Positions 37,029 to 46,091 of a stretch of 64,000 nucleotides of DNA are shown here, in pieces. Every line of letters starts with the position of its first letter. The stretch's first letter is position 1. The notes beneath the pieces are model-generated. The model did no database searches. It was not told where the DNA came from and saw only the letters and a program-made list of their open reading frames with translations. Both the position numbers and the translations under genes were made by a program. The DNA is from Burkholderia sp. Bp9143. Lineage in GTDB: Bacteria > Pseudomonadota > Gammaproteobacteria > Burkholderiales > Burkholderiaceae. The stretch spans positions 124,001 through 188,000 of the forward strand of contig NZ_QTPO01000009.1 of NCBI RefSeq assembly GCF_003853645.1. The letters are read 5' to 3'.

Positions 37029-39782
37029 TCAGTGTGCCTCTTCCCAGTTCGCGCCGGCGCCCACTTCAGCGACCAGCGGCACCTTCAGCTTCGCCACACC
37101 GCACATCATTTCCGGCAGTTTCTCGCGCACGAGCGACAGTTCGTCGTCGGGCACCTCGAGCACCAGTTCATCGTGAACCTGCATGATCATCCGCGACGCG
37201 AGCCGGTCGCGCGTGAGCCAGTCGTCCACCGCGATCATCGACAGCTTGATCAGGTCGGCCGCCGTGCCCTGCATCGGTGCATTGATGGCCGCGCGTTCAG
37301 CGGCCTGACGGCGCGGGCCGTTGCCGCCGTTGATCTCCGGCAGCCACAGGCGGCGGCCGAAAACGGTTTCAACGTAGCCCTTCTCCTTCGCCACCGCGCG
37401 CGTGTCTTCCATGTACTGCGCAACGCCCGGGTAGCGCGCGAAATAACGGTCGATATACAGCTTCGCCGCATCGCGCGTGATGCCGAGGTTCGACGCGAGG
37501 CCGAACGCGCTCATCCCGTAGATGAGCCCGAAGTTGATCACCTTCGCAATCCGGCGCTGGTCGGAGTTGACCTCCAGCGGCGTCACGCCGAACACTTCGG
37601 CGGCGGTTGCACGGTGGATGTCCTCGCCCTGCGAGAACGCGCGCAGCAGCGACGCGTCGCCGGAAATGTGCGCCATGATCCGCAGTTCGATCTGCGAATA
37701 GTCGGCCGAGACGATGCGGTGACCCGGCGATGCGATGAACGCCTCGCGGATCCGCCGGCCTTCGGCCGTGCGCACCGGAATGTTCTGAAGATTGGGATCG
37801 TTCGACGCGAGACGGCCCGTGACCGCGACCGCCTGCGCATAGTTCGTGTGCACGCGGCCCGTTGCGGGATTCACCATGCGCGGCAGTTTGTCGGTATAGG
37901 TCGACTTCAGCTTCGACAGCCCGCGATGCTCGAGCAACAGCTTCGGCAGCGGGTAATCCTCGGCCAGCTTCTGCAACACTTCTTCGTCGGTCGACGGTGC
38001 GCCGCTCGGCGTCTTCTTCACGACGGGCAACTGCAGCTTCTCGAAGAAGATCTGCCCGATCTGCTTCGGCGAGCCGAGATTGAACTCGCCGCCCGCCAGT
38101 TCGTACGCTTGGCCCTCGAGCTCGATGAGCCGCGTCGCGATCTCGCTGCTTTGCGCCTGCAGGCGTGCGTCGTCGATCAGCACGCCGGTGCGCTCCATCT
38201 TGCGCAGCACGAGCGACACCGGCATCTCGATCTCGCGGTACACGCGCTCGAGGCCCGGCTCGCGCGCGACCTGCGGATACAGCACCTGATGAAGCTGCAG
38301 CGTGATGTCCGCATCTTCGGCCGCATACGCGGCAGCCTGCTCGAGCGCCACTTCGTCGAAGCCGATCTGCTTGGCGCCCTTGCCGGCCACGTCTTCGTAC
38401 TTGATCGTCTTGACGCCCAGATGACGCAGCGCGAGGCTGTCCATGTCGTGCGTGCGGTGCGATTCGAGCACGTACGATTCGAGCAGCGTGTCGTGCTCGA
38501 TGCCGTTCAGCGCGATGTCGTAGTTCGCGAGCACCTGCGCATCGTACTTCAGGTGCTGCCCCACCTTCTTGCGATCGGCCGATTCGAGCCACGGCTTCAG
38601 GCGCGCGAGCACGTCGTCGATCGGCAACTGCTCGGGCAGGTCGGGGCCGCGATGCGCGACCGGAAGATACGCGGCCTTGCCCGGCTCGACCGAGAACGAC
38701 AGGCCGACGAGCCGCGCGATCATCGGATCGAGCGACGTGGTTTCAGTGTCGAACGCGGTCAGCGCGGCCGCATCGATCTTCGCGAACCATGCGTCGAACT
38801 GTTCCCAGGTCTGGATCGTGTCGTATTCGCGGACGATGTCCGCCGCGACCACTTGTGCCGGCTCGCCTTCCGGCGCATCGGCGCCGCCGTTTTCGGCGGG
38901 CGCGCTGTCGACTTCGCGCAGCCACGTCTTGAAGCCGTAGCGCGCGAAGATATCGCGCAGCAGGTCGCGTGCTTCGCCGTCGCTCTTCAGCGACGCTTCG
39001 ATCGATTCGAGATGCGGTGCGAGATCGCAAGCGGTATCGACGGTCACGAGCTTGCGGCCGAGCGGCAGGAAGTCGAGCGCGCGGCGCAGGTTGTCGCCGA
39101 CCACCCCCTTGATCTCGCCTGCGTGTTCGATCACGCCGTCGAGGCTGTCGTATTGCGACAGCCACTTCACGGCCGTCTTCGGTCCGCACTTCTCCACGCC
39201 CGGCACGTTGTCGACGGTGTCGCCGATCAGCGCGAGGTAGTCGATGATCCGTTCCGGCGGCACGCCGAATTTCGCGATCACGCCGTCGCGGTCGAGCGTC
39301 TCGTTCGTCATCGTGTTGACGAGCGTGACGTGAGCGGTGACGAGCTGCGCGAGGTCCTTGTCGCCGGTCGACACGATCACGTTCATGCCGTGCTGCTCGG
39401 CTTCGCGCGCGAGCGTACCGATCACGTCGTCGGCCTCGACGCCCTCGACCATCAGCAGCGGCCAGCCGAGCGCACGCACCGCGCCGTGAATCGGCTCGAC
39501 CTGCAGTGCAAGATCGGGCGGCATGGACGGGCGGTTTGCCTTATAGTCGGCATAAAGGTCGTCGCGGAACGTCTTGCCCTTTGCATCGAACACGCAAGCG
39601 CTATACTCTGCACTGACTTCCTTGCGCATACGGCGCAGCATGTTGATGATTCCGTAGAGCGCTCCGGTCGGCTCCCCGCCAGGGCCACGCAAATCAGGCA
39701 TCGCATGGTAAGCCCGATACAGATAGCTCGAACCGTCAACCAATAGCAGGGTCTTACCTTCCAGATTTCGTTCTTCAGGCAT
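37029..39782 (-). CDS. polA: DNA polymerase I
   Basis: Replication and repair polymerase, 917 residues (E. coli 928). The ATG at 39782 precedes MPEERNLEGKTLLLVDGSSY, matching the known N-terminus; a TTG 9 bp upstream would run into the divergent gene. Domains: 5'-3' flap nuclease (1 to about 290), 3'-5' exonuclease with an intact DxE motif (AFDTETTSLDPM), so proofreading is probably active, and polymerase motifs A (DYSQIELRIMAHISGD), B (RRIAKVINFGLIYGMSAFG) and C (QVHDELVLEV). Its start codon is separated from the start of the LOG-family gene by one base, so its promoter must lie inside that gene. Confidence 0.97.
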   Translation of the reverse strand: MPEERNLEGKTLLLVDGSSYLYRAYHAMPDLRGPGGEPTGALYGIINMLRRMRKEVSAEYSACVFDAKGKTFRDDLYADYKANRPSMPPDLALQVEPIHGAVRALGWPLLMVEGVEADDVIGTLAREAEQHGMNVIVSTGDKDLAQLVTAHVTLVNTMTNETLDRDGVIAKFGVPPERIIDYLALIGDTVDNVPGVEKCGPKTAVKWLSQYDSLDGVIEHAGEIKGVVGDNLRRALDFLPLGRKLVTVDTACDLAPHLESIEASLKSDGEARDLLRDIFARYGFKTWLREVDSAPAENGGADAPEGEPAQVVAADIVREYDTIQTWEQFDAWFAKIDAAALTAFDTETTSLDPMIARLVGLSFSVEPGKAAYLPVAHRGPDLPEQLPIDDVLARLKPWLESADRKKVGQHLKYDAQVLANYDIALNGIEHDTLLESYVLESHRTHDMDSLALRHLGVKTIKYEDVAGKGAKQIGFDEVALEQAAAYAAEDADITLQLHQVLYPQVAREPGLERVYREIEMPVSLVLRKMERTGVLIDDARLQAQSSEIATRLIELEGQAYELAGGEFNLGSPKQIGQIFFEKLQLPVVKKTPSGAPSTDEEVLQKLAEDYPLPKLLLEHRGLSKLKSTYTDKLPRMVNPATGRVHTNYAQAVAVTGRLASNDPNLQNIPVRTAEGRRIREAFIASPGHRIVSADYSQIELRIMAHISGDASLLRAFSQGEDIHRATAAEVFGVTPLEVNSDQRRIAKVINFGLIYGMSAFGLASNLGITRDAAKLYIDRYFARYPGVAQYMEDTRAVAKEKGYVETVFGRRLWLPEINGGNGPRRQAAERAAINAPMQGTAADLIKLSMIAVDDWLTRDRLASRMIMQVHDELVLEVPDDELSLVREKLPEMMCGVAKLKVPLVAEVGAGANWEEAH

Positions 39783-39783
39783 T

Positions 39784-40542
39784 ATGAACAAGAGAAAAGT
39801 GATTCCGAGTCTGCGTTCGCTCGCAGATCAAGAACGCGCGACGGCCAAGAAGGCGCGCGCATCGTGGCAGATGTTCACGATTATGGCAGAGTTTATCGAG
39901 GCGACCGAGTACCTGTCGGAGATCCGCCCGGCCGTCAGCATCTACGGTTCTGCCCGTCTCAAGCCCGATACGCCGCACTACAAGCTCGCGGTGCAGATCG
40001 CACGCAAGCTGTCCGACGCCGGCTTCGCCGTGATCTCCGGCGGCGGCCCCGGCATCATGGAAGCCGCGAACAAGGGTGCGCACGCCGGCAAGGCGCCGTC
40101 GGTCGGCCTGAACATCGAGTTGCCGCATGAGCAGGCTGGCAACCACTATCAGGACATCTCGCTGCGCTTCCGCCACTTCTTCACGCGCAAGGTCACGTTC
40201 GTGAAGAACTCCGACGCGGTGATCGTGATGCCGGGCGGCTTCGGCACGCTCGACGAACTGTCCGAAGTGCTCACGCTGATCCAGACAAAGAAGTCGCGCC
40301 TCGTGCCGATCATTCTCGTCGGCAGCACGTTCTGGCAGGGGCTGCTGCAATGGTTCCGCGACCAGTTGATCCCGAACGGCCTCATCAATCCGGAAGACAT
40401 GGACCTGATGCAGGTGATCGACGATCCCGACCAGGTGCTCGACGCCGTGCTCGCGTTCTACGAGGACAGCGGCGAGGAAGAAGGCCCGGACGGCGACGGC
40501 CAGCCGCCGCGGCCCGAAGAAGACCGCATGTTCTATCTGTAA
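39784..40542 (+). CDS. LOG-family protein (TIGR00730; cytokinin-riboside/AMP phosphoribohydrolase type)
   Basis: 252 residues with the lysine-decarboxylase-like Rossmann fold of the Lonely Guy family. Both signatures are present: SGGGPGIMEAANKG and the catalytic PGGFGTLDELSEVLT. LOG enzymes release the base from nucleoside 5'-monophosphates, including cytokinin ribotides and AMP. The N-terminus before about residue 45 is polar and helical; starts at 39871 or 39883 cannot be excluded, but the first ATG has a modest AGG ribosome-binding site. The acidic C-tail (EDSGEEEGPDGDG) looks disordered. AMP nucleosidase is encoded only 800 bp away. Confidence 0.92.
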   Translation: MNKRKVIPSLRSLADQERATAKKARASWQMFTIMAEFIEATEYLSEIRPAVSIYGSARLKPDTPHYKLAVQIARKLSDAGFAVISGGGPGIMEAANKGAHAGKAPSVGLNIELPHEQAGNHYQDISLRFRHFFTRKVTFVKNSDAVIVMPGGFGTLDELSEVLTLIQTKKSRLVPIILVGSTFWQGLLQWFRDQLIPNGLINPEDMDLMQVIDDPDQVLDAVLAFYEDSGEEEGPDGDGQPPRPEEDRMFYL

Positions 40543-40934
40543 TTCGATCGGTGTCGATGGCCGGCCTCTCGGCCGGCATCCCGCTTCCCGCGCGGCAGGC
40601 ATGGCGATTCCGCCACCTGCCGCGCGACATTTTGTAACGCCGCATTAATCGCGCTGCGCGGCCGCGCGCCGCGAATGTCAAATCCGGGTGGCCTGTGCCG
40701 CGCAATGCGGGCGCCACGTTCCGCGCGTGTGGCCAGCCATTGTCAAATTGCGCCGCCCGCCACGCGCCCGCTACATCTGCCGGGCGCCAATCCACCGTTA
40801 CAAATGCGCCTCGCATTTTTCGCGGTTCGCCAGCACACTGCATCTCGTCGGCGCGGCGTCCCCCCGGTGGAACGATCCCCCTCGCGTCCATCGCGTCGCG
40901 CCGGCATTTTGACAACGACACCACGGAAAACAAC
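40543..40934. other. Intergenic region before the PXPV gene
   Basis: No supported gene; an open frame that runs through it into the PXPV gene lacks any recognisable sequence. It holds the LOG-gene terminator at 40589-40626. The promoter of the PXPV gene should lie in the 3' part, without a clear consensus. Confidence 0.55.
40589..40626 (+). terminator. Long hairpin after the LOG gene
   Basis: CGCGCGGCAGG-CA-TGGCG and CGCCA-CCTGCCGCGCG pair as a 16-bp stem with a two-base bulge, followed by ACATTTTG. Confidence 0.65.
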
Positions 40935-41234
40935 ATGAAACGCTCGCTGATCGCCCTCGCCTTCACCGGCCTCGGTCTTTCGCTGTCCGGTCTCGCCCAC
41001 GCCGTCAACGTCGACGTCAACATCGGCACGCCCGCGCCGGTCGTCGTCGCGCCTGCGCCCGTCGTCGTTGCGCCGGCACCCGCAGTGATCGTCGGCTGGC
41101 ACGGAGACCGCTACTGGGACGGGCGCCGTTACTGGGAACGCCGCGAGTGGGAAGACCACCAGCGCTATCGTGGGCACGAAGGCCGCGGCGGCTATCACTG
41201 CCCGCCGGGACACGCGAAGAAGGGTGAGTGCTGA
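40935..41234 (+). CDS. Secreted PXPV-repeat protein
   Basis: Small exported protein of 99 residues from the ATG at 40935. A signal peptide ends at about residue 23 (LGLSLSGLAHA). The mature part begins VNVDVNIG and then carries a tandem Pro-Ala-Val-rich repeat, APAPVVVAPAPVVVAPAP, which is the PXPV motif. The C-terminal half is basic and aromatic with Tyr/Trp/Arg clusters (RDYW-like WDGRRYWERREWED) and ends in two cysteines (Cys92 region and the last residue). The function is unknown; location in the periplasm or envelope is inferred from the signal. Confidence 0.82.
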   Translation: MKRSLIALAFTGLGLSLSGLAHAVNVDVNIGTPAPVVVAPAPVVVAPAPAVIVGWHGDRYWDGRRYWERREWEDHQRYRGHEGRGGYHCPPGHAKKGEC

Positions 41235-41281
41235 GCATCTGAACGACCAGCCGATCGGCCCGCGCACTGACATGTAAAGAA

Positions 41282-41319
41282 AAAGGCCGCACGCGAACGA
41301 AGGTTCGCGTGCGGCCTTT
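41282..41319. terminator. Bidirectional terminator
   Basis: AAAGGCCGCACGCGAAC and GTTCGCGTGCGGCCTTT form a perfect 17-bp stem between the convergent PXPV and amn genes, with A-rich and T-rich flanks. Confidence 0.88.
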
Positions 41320-41348
41320 GTCGTTGGGCGTGCGGCTGCGCTGTCGCG

Positions 41349-42875
41349 TTACTGGAACGCGACTTCCGCAAAGCTCCGCAGTTTCCGACTATGCAGCTTG
41401 TCGAGCCCGTTCGTGCGCAGGATCTCCATCGCCTTCACGCCGATCTGCAGATGCTGGTCGACCTGCCCGCGATAGAACGTGTCGGCCATGCCCGGCAGCT
41501 TCAGCTCGCCGTGCAGCGGCTTGTCCGATACGCACAGCAACGTGCCGTACGGCACGCGGAAACGGAACCCGTTCGCGGCGATCGTCGCGCTTTCCATGTC
41601 GAGCGCAATCGCGCGGCTTTGCGACAGCCGCTGCACGGGCTCGCGGTGATCGCGCAGTTCCCAGTTGCGGTTGTCGACGCTCGCGACCGTGCCCGTGCGC
41701 ATCACACGCTTCAGTTCGGCGCCTTCGAGCCGGGTGACTTCGGCCACGCCGCGCTCGAGCGCGAGCTGCACTTCGGCGAGCGCCGGGATCGGCACCCACA
41801 GCGGCAGGTCCGCATCCAGCACGTGATCCTCGCGCACGTAACCGTGCGCGAGTACGTAGTCGCCGAGGCGCTGCGTGTTGCGCAAGCCCGCGCAGTGACC
41901 GAGCATCACCCACGCATGCGGACGCAGCACCGCGATGTGATCGGTGATCGTCTTCGCGTTCGACGGACCAACACCGATGTTGACCATCGTGATCCCGCTG
42001 CCGTCCGCGCGCTTCAGGTGATACGCGGGCATCTGCGGCAGCCGCGGCGGCGCGGCGCCTTCGGCCGGCTCGCTGCCGAGGTTCGCGTTGTACGTGATGA
42101 CGTCGCCCGGCTCGACGAACGCGCTGTACTGGCTGCGGTACTCGCGCACGGCGGGATCGGTGCTTTCCGTCATCAGCGTGCGGCCGAGCTTCACGAATTC
42201 GTCGATATAGAACTGATAGTTCGTGTAGAGCACGTAGTTCTGGAAGTGCGTGGGCGACGTCGCCGTGTAGTGACGCAGCCGGTGCAGCGAGAAGTCGACC
42301 CGCGCGGCGGTAAACAGCGCGAGCGGATGCGGCTCGCCGGGCGCCGGCTCGAACGTGCCGTTGACGATGCGATCGTCGAGGTACGACAGGTCGGGGGTGT
42401 CGAAGATGTCGCGCATCGCGAGCAGGCGGTCGCGGTCGAGCTCGCCTTCAAGGTGGATGCCTTCGGGAAACGCGAAGTGGACCGGAATCGGCTGCGACGA
42501 GACGCCGATCTCGATCTTCACATGGTGGTTCTTCGACAGCAGGCGCAGTTGCTCGCGATAGTAGTTCGCGAACAGGTCGGGACGCGTGACCGTCGTCTCG
42601 AACACGCCGGGGCCCGCGACGAAACCGTACGAACGGCGCGAATCGACGTGCGTGTTGACGTCGGTACGAATCCGCACGAACGGGTAGCACGCACGCACGT
42701 GCTCGGTGATCGGTTCGTGGCGGCGATAACGCGCGAAGGCATCGCGCAGGAAGCCCGTATTGATGTCGTAGATGGCCGACAGCCGCGCGACCGCGGCAAC
42801 GGAATCGTCGAATGCCTCGACGGGCGGGCTCTCGGGTGTCAGCACCCGATGCCGGCGGCTCAAGTCGTTCTTCAT
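41349..42875 (-). CDS. amn: AMP nucleosidase
   Basis: Hydrolyses AMP to adenine and ribose 5-phosphate, regulating adenylate levels. Of the neighbouring starts I chose 42875 (508 residues) because GAGG lies 8 bp upstream; at the ATG 6 bp earlier the spacing is only 2 bp. The N-terminal AMP-nucleosidase domain covers about 1-170. The C-terminal phosphorylase-like domain includes TMVNIGVGPSNAKTITDHIA, RPHAWVMLGHCAGLRNTQRL and the purine-site segment ALDMESATIAANGFRFRVPY. Length is close to the E. coli enzyme (484). Likely monocistronic. Confidence 0.93.
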   Translation of the reverse strand: MKNDLSRRHRVLTPESPPVEAFDDSVAAVARLSAIYDINTGFLRDAFARYRRHEPITEHVRACYPFVRIRTDVNTHVDSRRSYGFVAGPGVFETTVTRPDLFANYYREQLRLLSKNHHVKIEIGVSSQPIPVHFAFPEGIHLEGELDRDRLLAMRDIFDTPDLSYLDDRIVNGTFEPAPGEPHPLALFTAARVDFSLHRLRHYTATSPTHFQNYVLYTNYQFYIDEFVKLGRTLMTESTDPAVREYRSQYSAFVEPGDVITYNANLGSEPAEGAAPPRLPQMPAYHLKRADGSGITMVNIGVGPSNAKTITDHIAVLRPHAWVMLGHCAGLRNTQRLGDYVLAHGYVREDHVLDADLPLWVPIPALAEVQLALERGVAEVTRLEGAELKRVMRTGTVASVDNRNWELRDHREPVQRLSQSRAIALDMESATIAANGFRFRVPYGTLLCVSDKPLHGELKLPGMADTFYRGQVDQHLQIGVKAMEILRTNGLDKLHSRKLRSFAEVAFQ

Positions 42876-43015
42876 TTTCATCACCTCGTCTGATCGAACG
42901 ACATTACCACGGAACCCGGTCACGCTCATGGCCACCCGCTTGCACGCCGCTTGCACGCGAGGGCCGGGCCGCGCGCAGTATTTGCTAAAATCGGAAGGTT
43001 CACTGGAGACTCATC

Positions 43016-43423
43016 ATGAAGCCGCTCATTCTCGTCGCCGCTGCCGCCGTGTTTGCTGGCACGTTTGCCGCTGCCGGCGCCGCTCACGCCGCCGGCGGCA
43101 CGCCCGACGCCGACGCGCAGGCCCGGGCCGAGGCCAACGAAGCCGCCGGCCTGCCCGATCTCCGCAAGATCAACCGGCCGGGCGCCGAAGTCACGTCGAA
43201 AGTCGACTTCGCCAACATCCGCCGCACGCCGAGCTTCCATGAAAAGAGCAAGAACGGCACCGAGGTCACCGAATATCGCGATCGCGGCAAGCCGGTCGAA
43301 ATCGACGTGAAGTCGAACTTCGGCACGCGCTACCAGATGAGCTCGACGCTCGACACGTCGCCGAAACCGCACGACGCGGGCGTCCCGATCACGCGCCTGC
43401 CGTCGGTCAACCTGCGCTACTGA
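43016..43423 (+). CDS. DUF2782-type exported protein
   Basis: 135 residues with a signal peptide ending near residue 25 (FAAAGAAHAAGG). The mature part is small and polar, with TEVTEYRDRGKPVEIDVKSN and GTRYQMSS, which resemble the DUF2782 domain. This family is commonly found next to thrB and polA in beta- and gamma-proteobacteria, and both are close here (thrB 106 bp downstream), which supports the call. The molecular role is unknown. Probably co-transcribed with thrB. Confidence 0.8.
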   Translation: MKPLILVAAAAVFAGTFAAAGAAHAAGGTPDADAQARAEANEAAGLPDLRKINRPGAEVTSKVDFANIRRTPSFHEKSKNGTEVTEYRDRGKPVEIDVKSNFGTRYQMSSTLDTSPKPHDAGVPITRLPSVNLRY

Positions 43424-43529
43424 TTTCCCGCCACGCCGCGTCGTTCCCGACGCGGCGCGCCGGCTCCCCCTTCACCCCTGTCGCGCTGCACGCCAAGCGC
43501 GTGCCGACAACTGACCAGACGCATCCCGC

Positions 43530-44528
43530 ATGGCCGTTTTCACCGCTGTTTCCGACTCCGATCTCGCGCAATGGATGCGCCACTACGAACTGGGCGACGT
43601 GCTGGCGTTCCGCGGCATTCCGTCCGGCATCGAGAACAGCAACTTCTTCCTGACGACGACGCGCGGCGAGTACGTCCTGACGATCTTCGAAAAGCTGACG
43701 GCGGAACAGCTGCCGTTCTACCTGGACCTGATGCGCCATCTGGCGAGCCACGGCGTGCCGGTGCCGGATCCGATCCCGCGCGACGACGGCGCGCTGTTCG
43801 GCGAACTGCACGGCAAGCCGGCGGCGATCGTCACGAAGCTCGACGGCGCCGCCGAACTCGCGCCGGGGGTCGAACACTGCATCGAGGTCGGACAGATGCT
43901 AGCGCGCCTGCATCTCGCGGGGCGCGACTATGCACGCCACCAGCCGAACCTGCGCAGCCTGCCATGGTGGCAGGAGAACGTGCCGGCGATCGTCCCGTTC
44001 ATTTCCGACGCGCAGCGCACGCTGCTCGAGGACGAACTCGCGCATCAAGCCGCGTTCTTCGCGTCCGACGACTACGCGGCGCTGCCGAGCGGCCCGTGCC
44101 ACTGCGACCTGTTCCGCGACAACGTGCTGTTCGCGCACGCGGCGCCCGGCACCGGTCATGACGTACGGCTCGGCGGCTTCTTCGATTTCTATTTCGCGGG
44201 CTGCGACAAATGGCTGTTCGACGTCGCGGTGACCGTCAACGACTGGTGCGTCGACCTCGCGACGGGCGTGCTCGACGTCGCGCGCGCGGACGCGCTGGTG
44301 CGCGCGTACCAGACGGTCCGGCCGTTCACGGCCGAGGAGCGCCGCCACTGGAGCGACATGCTGCGCGCGGGCGCGTACCGCTTCTGGGTGTCGCGCCTGT
44401 ACGACTTCTACCTGCCGCGCGCCGCCGAAATGCTCAAACCGCACGACCCCGGTCATTTCGAACGCATCCTGCGTGAACGTATCGCCCACACGCCCGCGCT
44501 TCCCGAGACCCATACCGCATGCAACTGA
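43530..44528 (+). CDS. thrB: Homoserine kinase (aminoglycoside-phosphotransferase fold)
   Basis: Phosphorylates homoserine in threonine biosynthesis. It has 332 residues and belongs to the APH/choline-kinase-like ThrB type, not the GHMP type of E. coli. The N-lobe has [20 protein letters not shown]. The catalytic loop is [14 protein letters not shown], with His-x-Asp and the following Asn replaced in the usual order HxDxxxxN, and the metal-binding region is [10 protein letters not shown]. It overlaps the next membrane-protein gene by 10 bp, indicating a shared transcript. Confidence 0.94.
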   Translation: MAVFTAVSDSDLAQWMRHYELGDVLAFRGIPSGIENSNFFLTTTRGEYVLTIFEKLTAEQLPFYLDLMRHLASHGVPVPDPIPRDDGALFGELHGKPAAIVTKLDGAAELAPGVEHCIEVGQMLARLHLAGRDYARHQPNLRSLPWWQENVPAIVPFISDAQRTLLEDELAHQAAFFASDDYAALPSGPCHCDLFRDNVLFAHAAPGTGHDVRLGGFFDFYFAGCDKWLFDVAVTVNDWCVDLATGVLDVARADALVRAYQTVRPFTAEERRHWSDMLRAGAYRFWVSRLYDFYLPRAAEMLKPHDPGHFERILRERIAHTPALPETHTACN

Positions 44529-45328
44529 TCGAAGTACCCGCGAAAGCGGGCTATGTCTGGTTCCGTCAAGGCATCTGGCTGTTCCGCCGGAACCCGCTCG
44601 CGTTCATCACGCTGTTTTTCACGTACCTGCTGGCGATCACGCTGGTGTCGATGGTGCCGGTGATCGGCGCGGCGCTGCCGCTGCTGTTCATCCCCGGCAT
44701 CGCCGTCGGCTTCATGGCCGCGTGCCGCGACACGGTAGCCGGCAAGCCGGTGATGCCGACGATCCTCATCGACGGCTTCCGCTCGTACGGCTCCGCGACG
44801 ACGCAGCGGCTGCTCGTGCTCGGCGTGGTCTATGTCGCACTGATGGTGCTGGTGTTCGCCGCGTCGTCGCTCGTGGACGGCGGCGGGCTGCTCCAGATGA
44901 TGCTGGGCGCGACGAACGACGCGAGCCCGACGCCGGAAACGCTCGCCGCGCAGGGCACGCTCGGCGCGCTGCTGCTGGCGACGCTGCTCTATGCACCGGT
45001 CTCGATGCTGTTCTGGTTCGCGCCGGTGCTCACCGCGTGGCACGACATCCCGCCCGCCAAGGCGCTGTTCTTCAGCATCGTCAGCTGCTGGCGCAATCGC
45101 GGCGCATTCGTCGTGTACGGGCTGCTGTGGTTCGGCGTCGCGATCGGCACGTCGTTCGGCCTGTCGCTGCTGCTGCAGGCGCTTGGCGCCGGCGCCTATG
45201 TGCTGACGATCATGATGCCGGTGACGATCATCATCGTCACGATGATGTACTGCTCGTTCTACGCGACTTATCGCGGCTGCTTCGGCGTGCAGGAACCGGG
45301 CGCCGCGACGCCCACGTCCGGCCGCTGA
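44519..45328 (+). CDS. BPSS1780-family membrane protein
   Basis: Integral membrane protein of 269 residues with about six hydrophobic segments. The start [20 protein letters not shown] followed by [18 protein letters not shown] is typical of the BPSS1780 family of Burkholderiales. The function is unknown. The 10-bp overlap with thrB suggests translational coupling, but I see no sequence reason to link it to threonine synthesis. Confidence 0.85.
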   Translation: MQLIEVPAKAGYVWFRQGIWLFRRNPLAFITLFFTYLLAITLVSMVPVIGAALPLLFIPGIAVGFMAACRDTVAGKPVMPTILIDGFRSYGSATTQRLLVLGVVYVALMVLVFAASSLVDGGGLLQMMLGATNDASPTPETLAAQGTLGALLLATLLYAPVSMLFWFAPVLTAWHDIPPAKALFFSIVSCWRNRGAFVVYGLLWFGVAIGTSFGLSLLLQALGAGAYVLTIMMPVTIIIVTMMYCSFYATYRGCFGVQEPGAATPTSGR

Positions 45329-45423
45329 CGCCGACTCGGCCGGCGCACGCCGCCGGCCGGCCATCCCCTTCCCCGCCAGCCCGGCGCCCGATCCTCCGCG
45401 CCCCGCCCCTGTTCAATCGAATC

Positions 45424-45454
45424 TTTTGCGCGCAAAATAATTTGCGTGCAAATC
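45424..45454. promoter_or_regulatory. Candidate OhrR operators upstream of ohrR
   Basis: Two adjacent palindromes: TTTTGCGCGCAAAA (45424-45437) and ATTTGCGTGCAAATC (45440-45454). The second matches ATTTGCACACAAATC upstream of ohr (consensus ATTTGCRYRCAAATC), as expected for an autoregulating OhrR. Confidence 0.65.
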
Positions 45455-45483
45455 GTTAGCGCGTCCGCCGCGCCGCCCGAATC

Positions 45484-45936
45484 ATGGACCGCCTGCCCCC
45501 GCTTCCCCAGACGCTCGACGAGCAATTGTGCTTCGCGCTCTACTCGACTTCGCATGCGATGACGAAGGCGTACAAGCCGCTGCTCGACAAGCTGTCGCTG
45601 ACCTATCCCCAATATCTGGCGATGCTCGTGCTGTGGGAGCGCGACGACATCGCGGTGAAGGACATCGCCGCCCGCCTCGACCTCGACCCGGCCACCGTCA
45701 CGCCGTTGCTGAAGCGGCTCGAGGCGCTCGGCTACGTCGAACGCGCGCGCAGCGCGACCGACGAGCGCGTCGTGAACGTGCGCGTGACGGCGGAAGGCCG
45801 CGCGCTGAAGGACAAGGCGCGCTCGGTACCCGCCGATCTCTTTTGCGCGATGCAGCAAACGCCCGAGTTCCTGGTCAGGTTGCGCGCGGATCTCCAGCAG
45901 TTGCGCAACGCGCTGTCGGCCGCCAACGAAGGCTGA
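45484..45936 (+). CDS. ohrR: MarR-family organic peroxide sensor OhrR
   Basis: Redox-sensing repressor of ohr, 150 residues. The winged helix covers about 50-105 ([20 protein letters not shown] then [16 protein letters not shown]). The reactive peroxide-sensing cysteine is Cys16 in [10 protein letters not shown], and a second cysteine, Cys121 in DLFCAMQQ, fits the two-Cys OhrR class in which oxidation forms an intersubunit disulphide. The ohr gene follows on the same strand after a terminator, and shared operator-like palindromes precede both genes. Confidence 0.93.
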   Translation: MDRLPPLPQTLDEQLCFALYSTSHAMTKAYKPLLDKLSLTYPQYLAMLVLWERDDIAVKDIAARLDLDPATVTPLLKRLEALGYVERARSATDERVVNVRVTAEGRALKDKARSVPADLFCAMQQTPEFLVRLRADLQQLRNALSAANEG

Positions 45937-45957
45937 CGAACCCGCGATCGCAAACAG

Positions 45958-45979
45958 GCCCGGCACTGCCGGGCTTTTT
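45958..45979 (+). terminator. Terminator of ohrR
   Basis: GCCCGGC and GCCGGGC pair around ACT, followed directly by TTTTT. ohr is therefore transcribed from its own promoter. Confidence 0.85.
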
Positions 45980-45991
45980 CTTCAAAATTTC

Positions 45992-46014
45992 ATTTGCACA
46001 CAAATCATTTGTGT
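45992..46014. promoter_or_regulatory. Candidate OhrR operator upstream of ohr
   Basis: ATTTGCACACAAATC (45992-46006) shares the pattern found before ohrR, and ACACAAATCATTTGTGT (45998-46014) is itself a perfect 7+7 palindrome. It lies 78-100 bp before the ohr ATG. Confidence 0.65.
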
Positions 46015-46091
46015 TCTATATTTTCTTCGTGGCCGGCGACAACCCGTCCGACCGGACCGCTTCCTCCCATTCTTCCGACAGGAGCTGCACC

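Noticed and set aside
36930-39746. 938-codon plus-strand open frame
   Set aside because: Antisense to polA, whose motifs A, B and C are intact.
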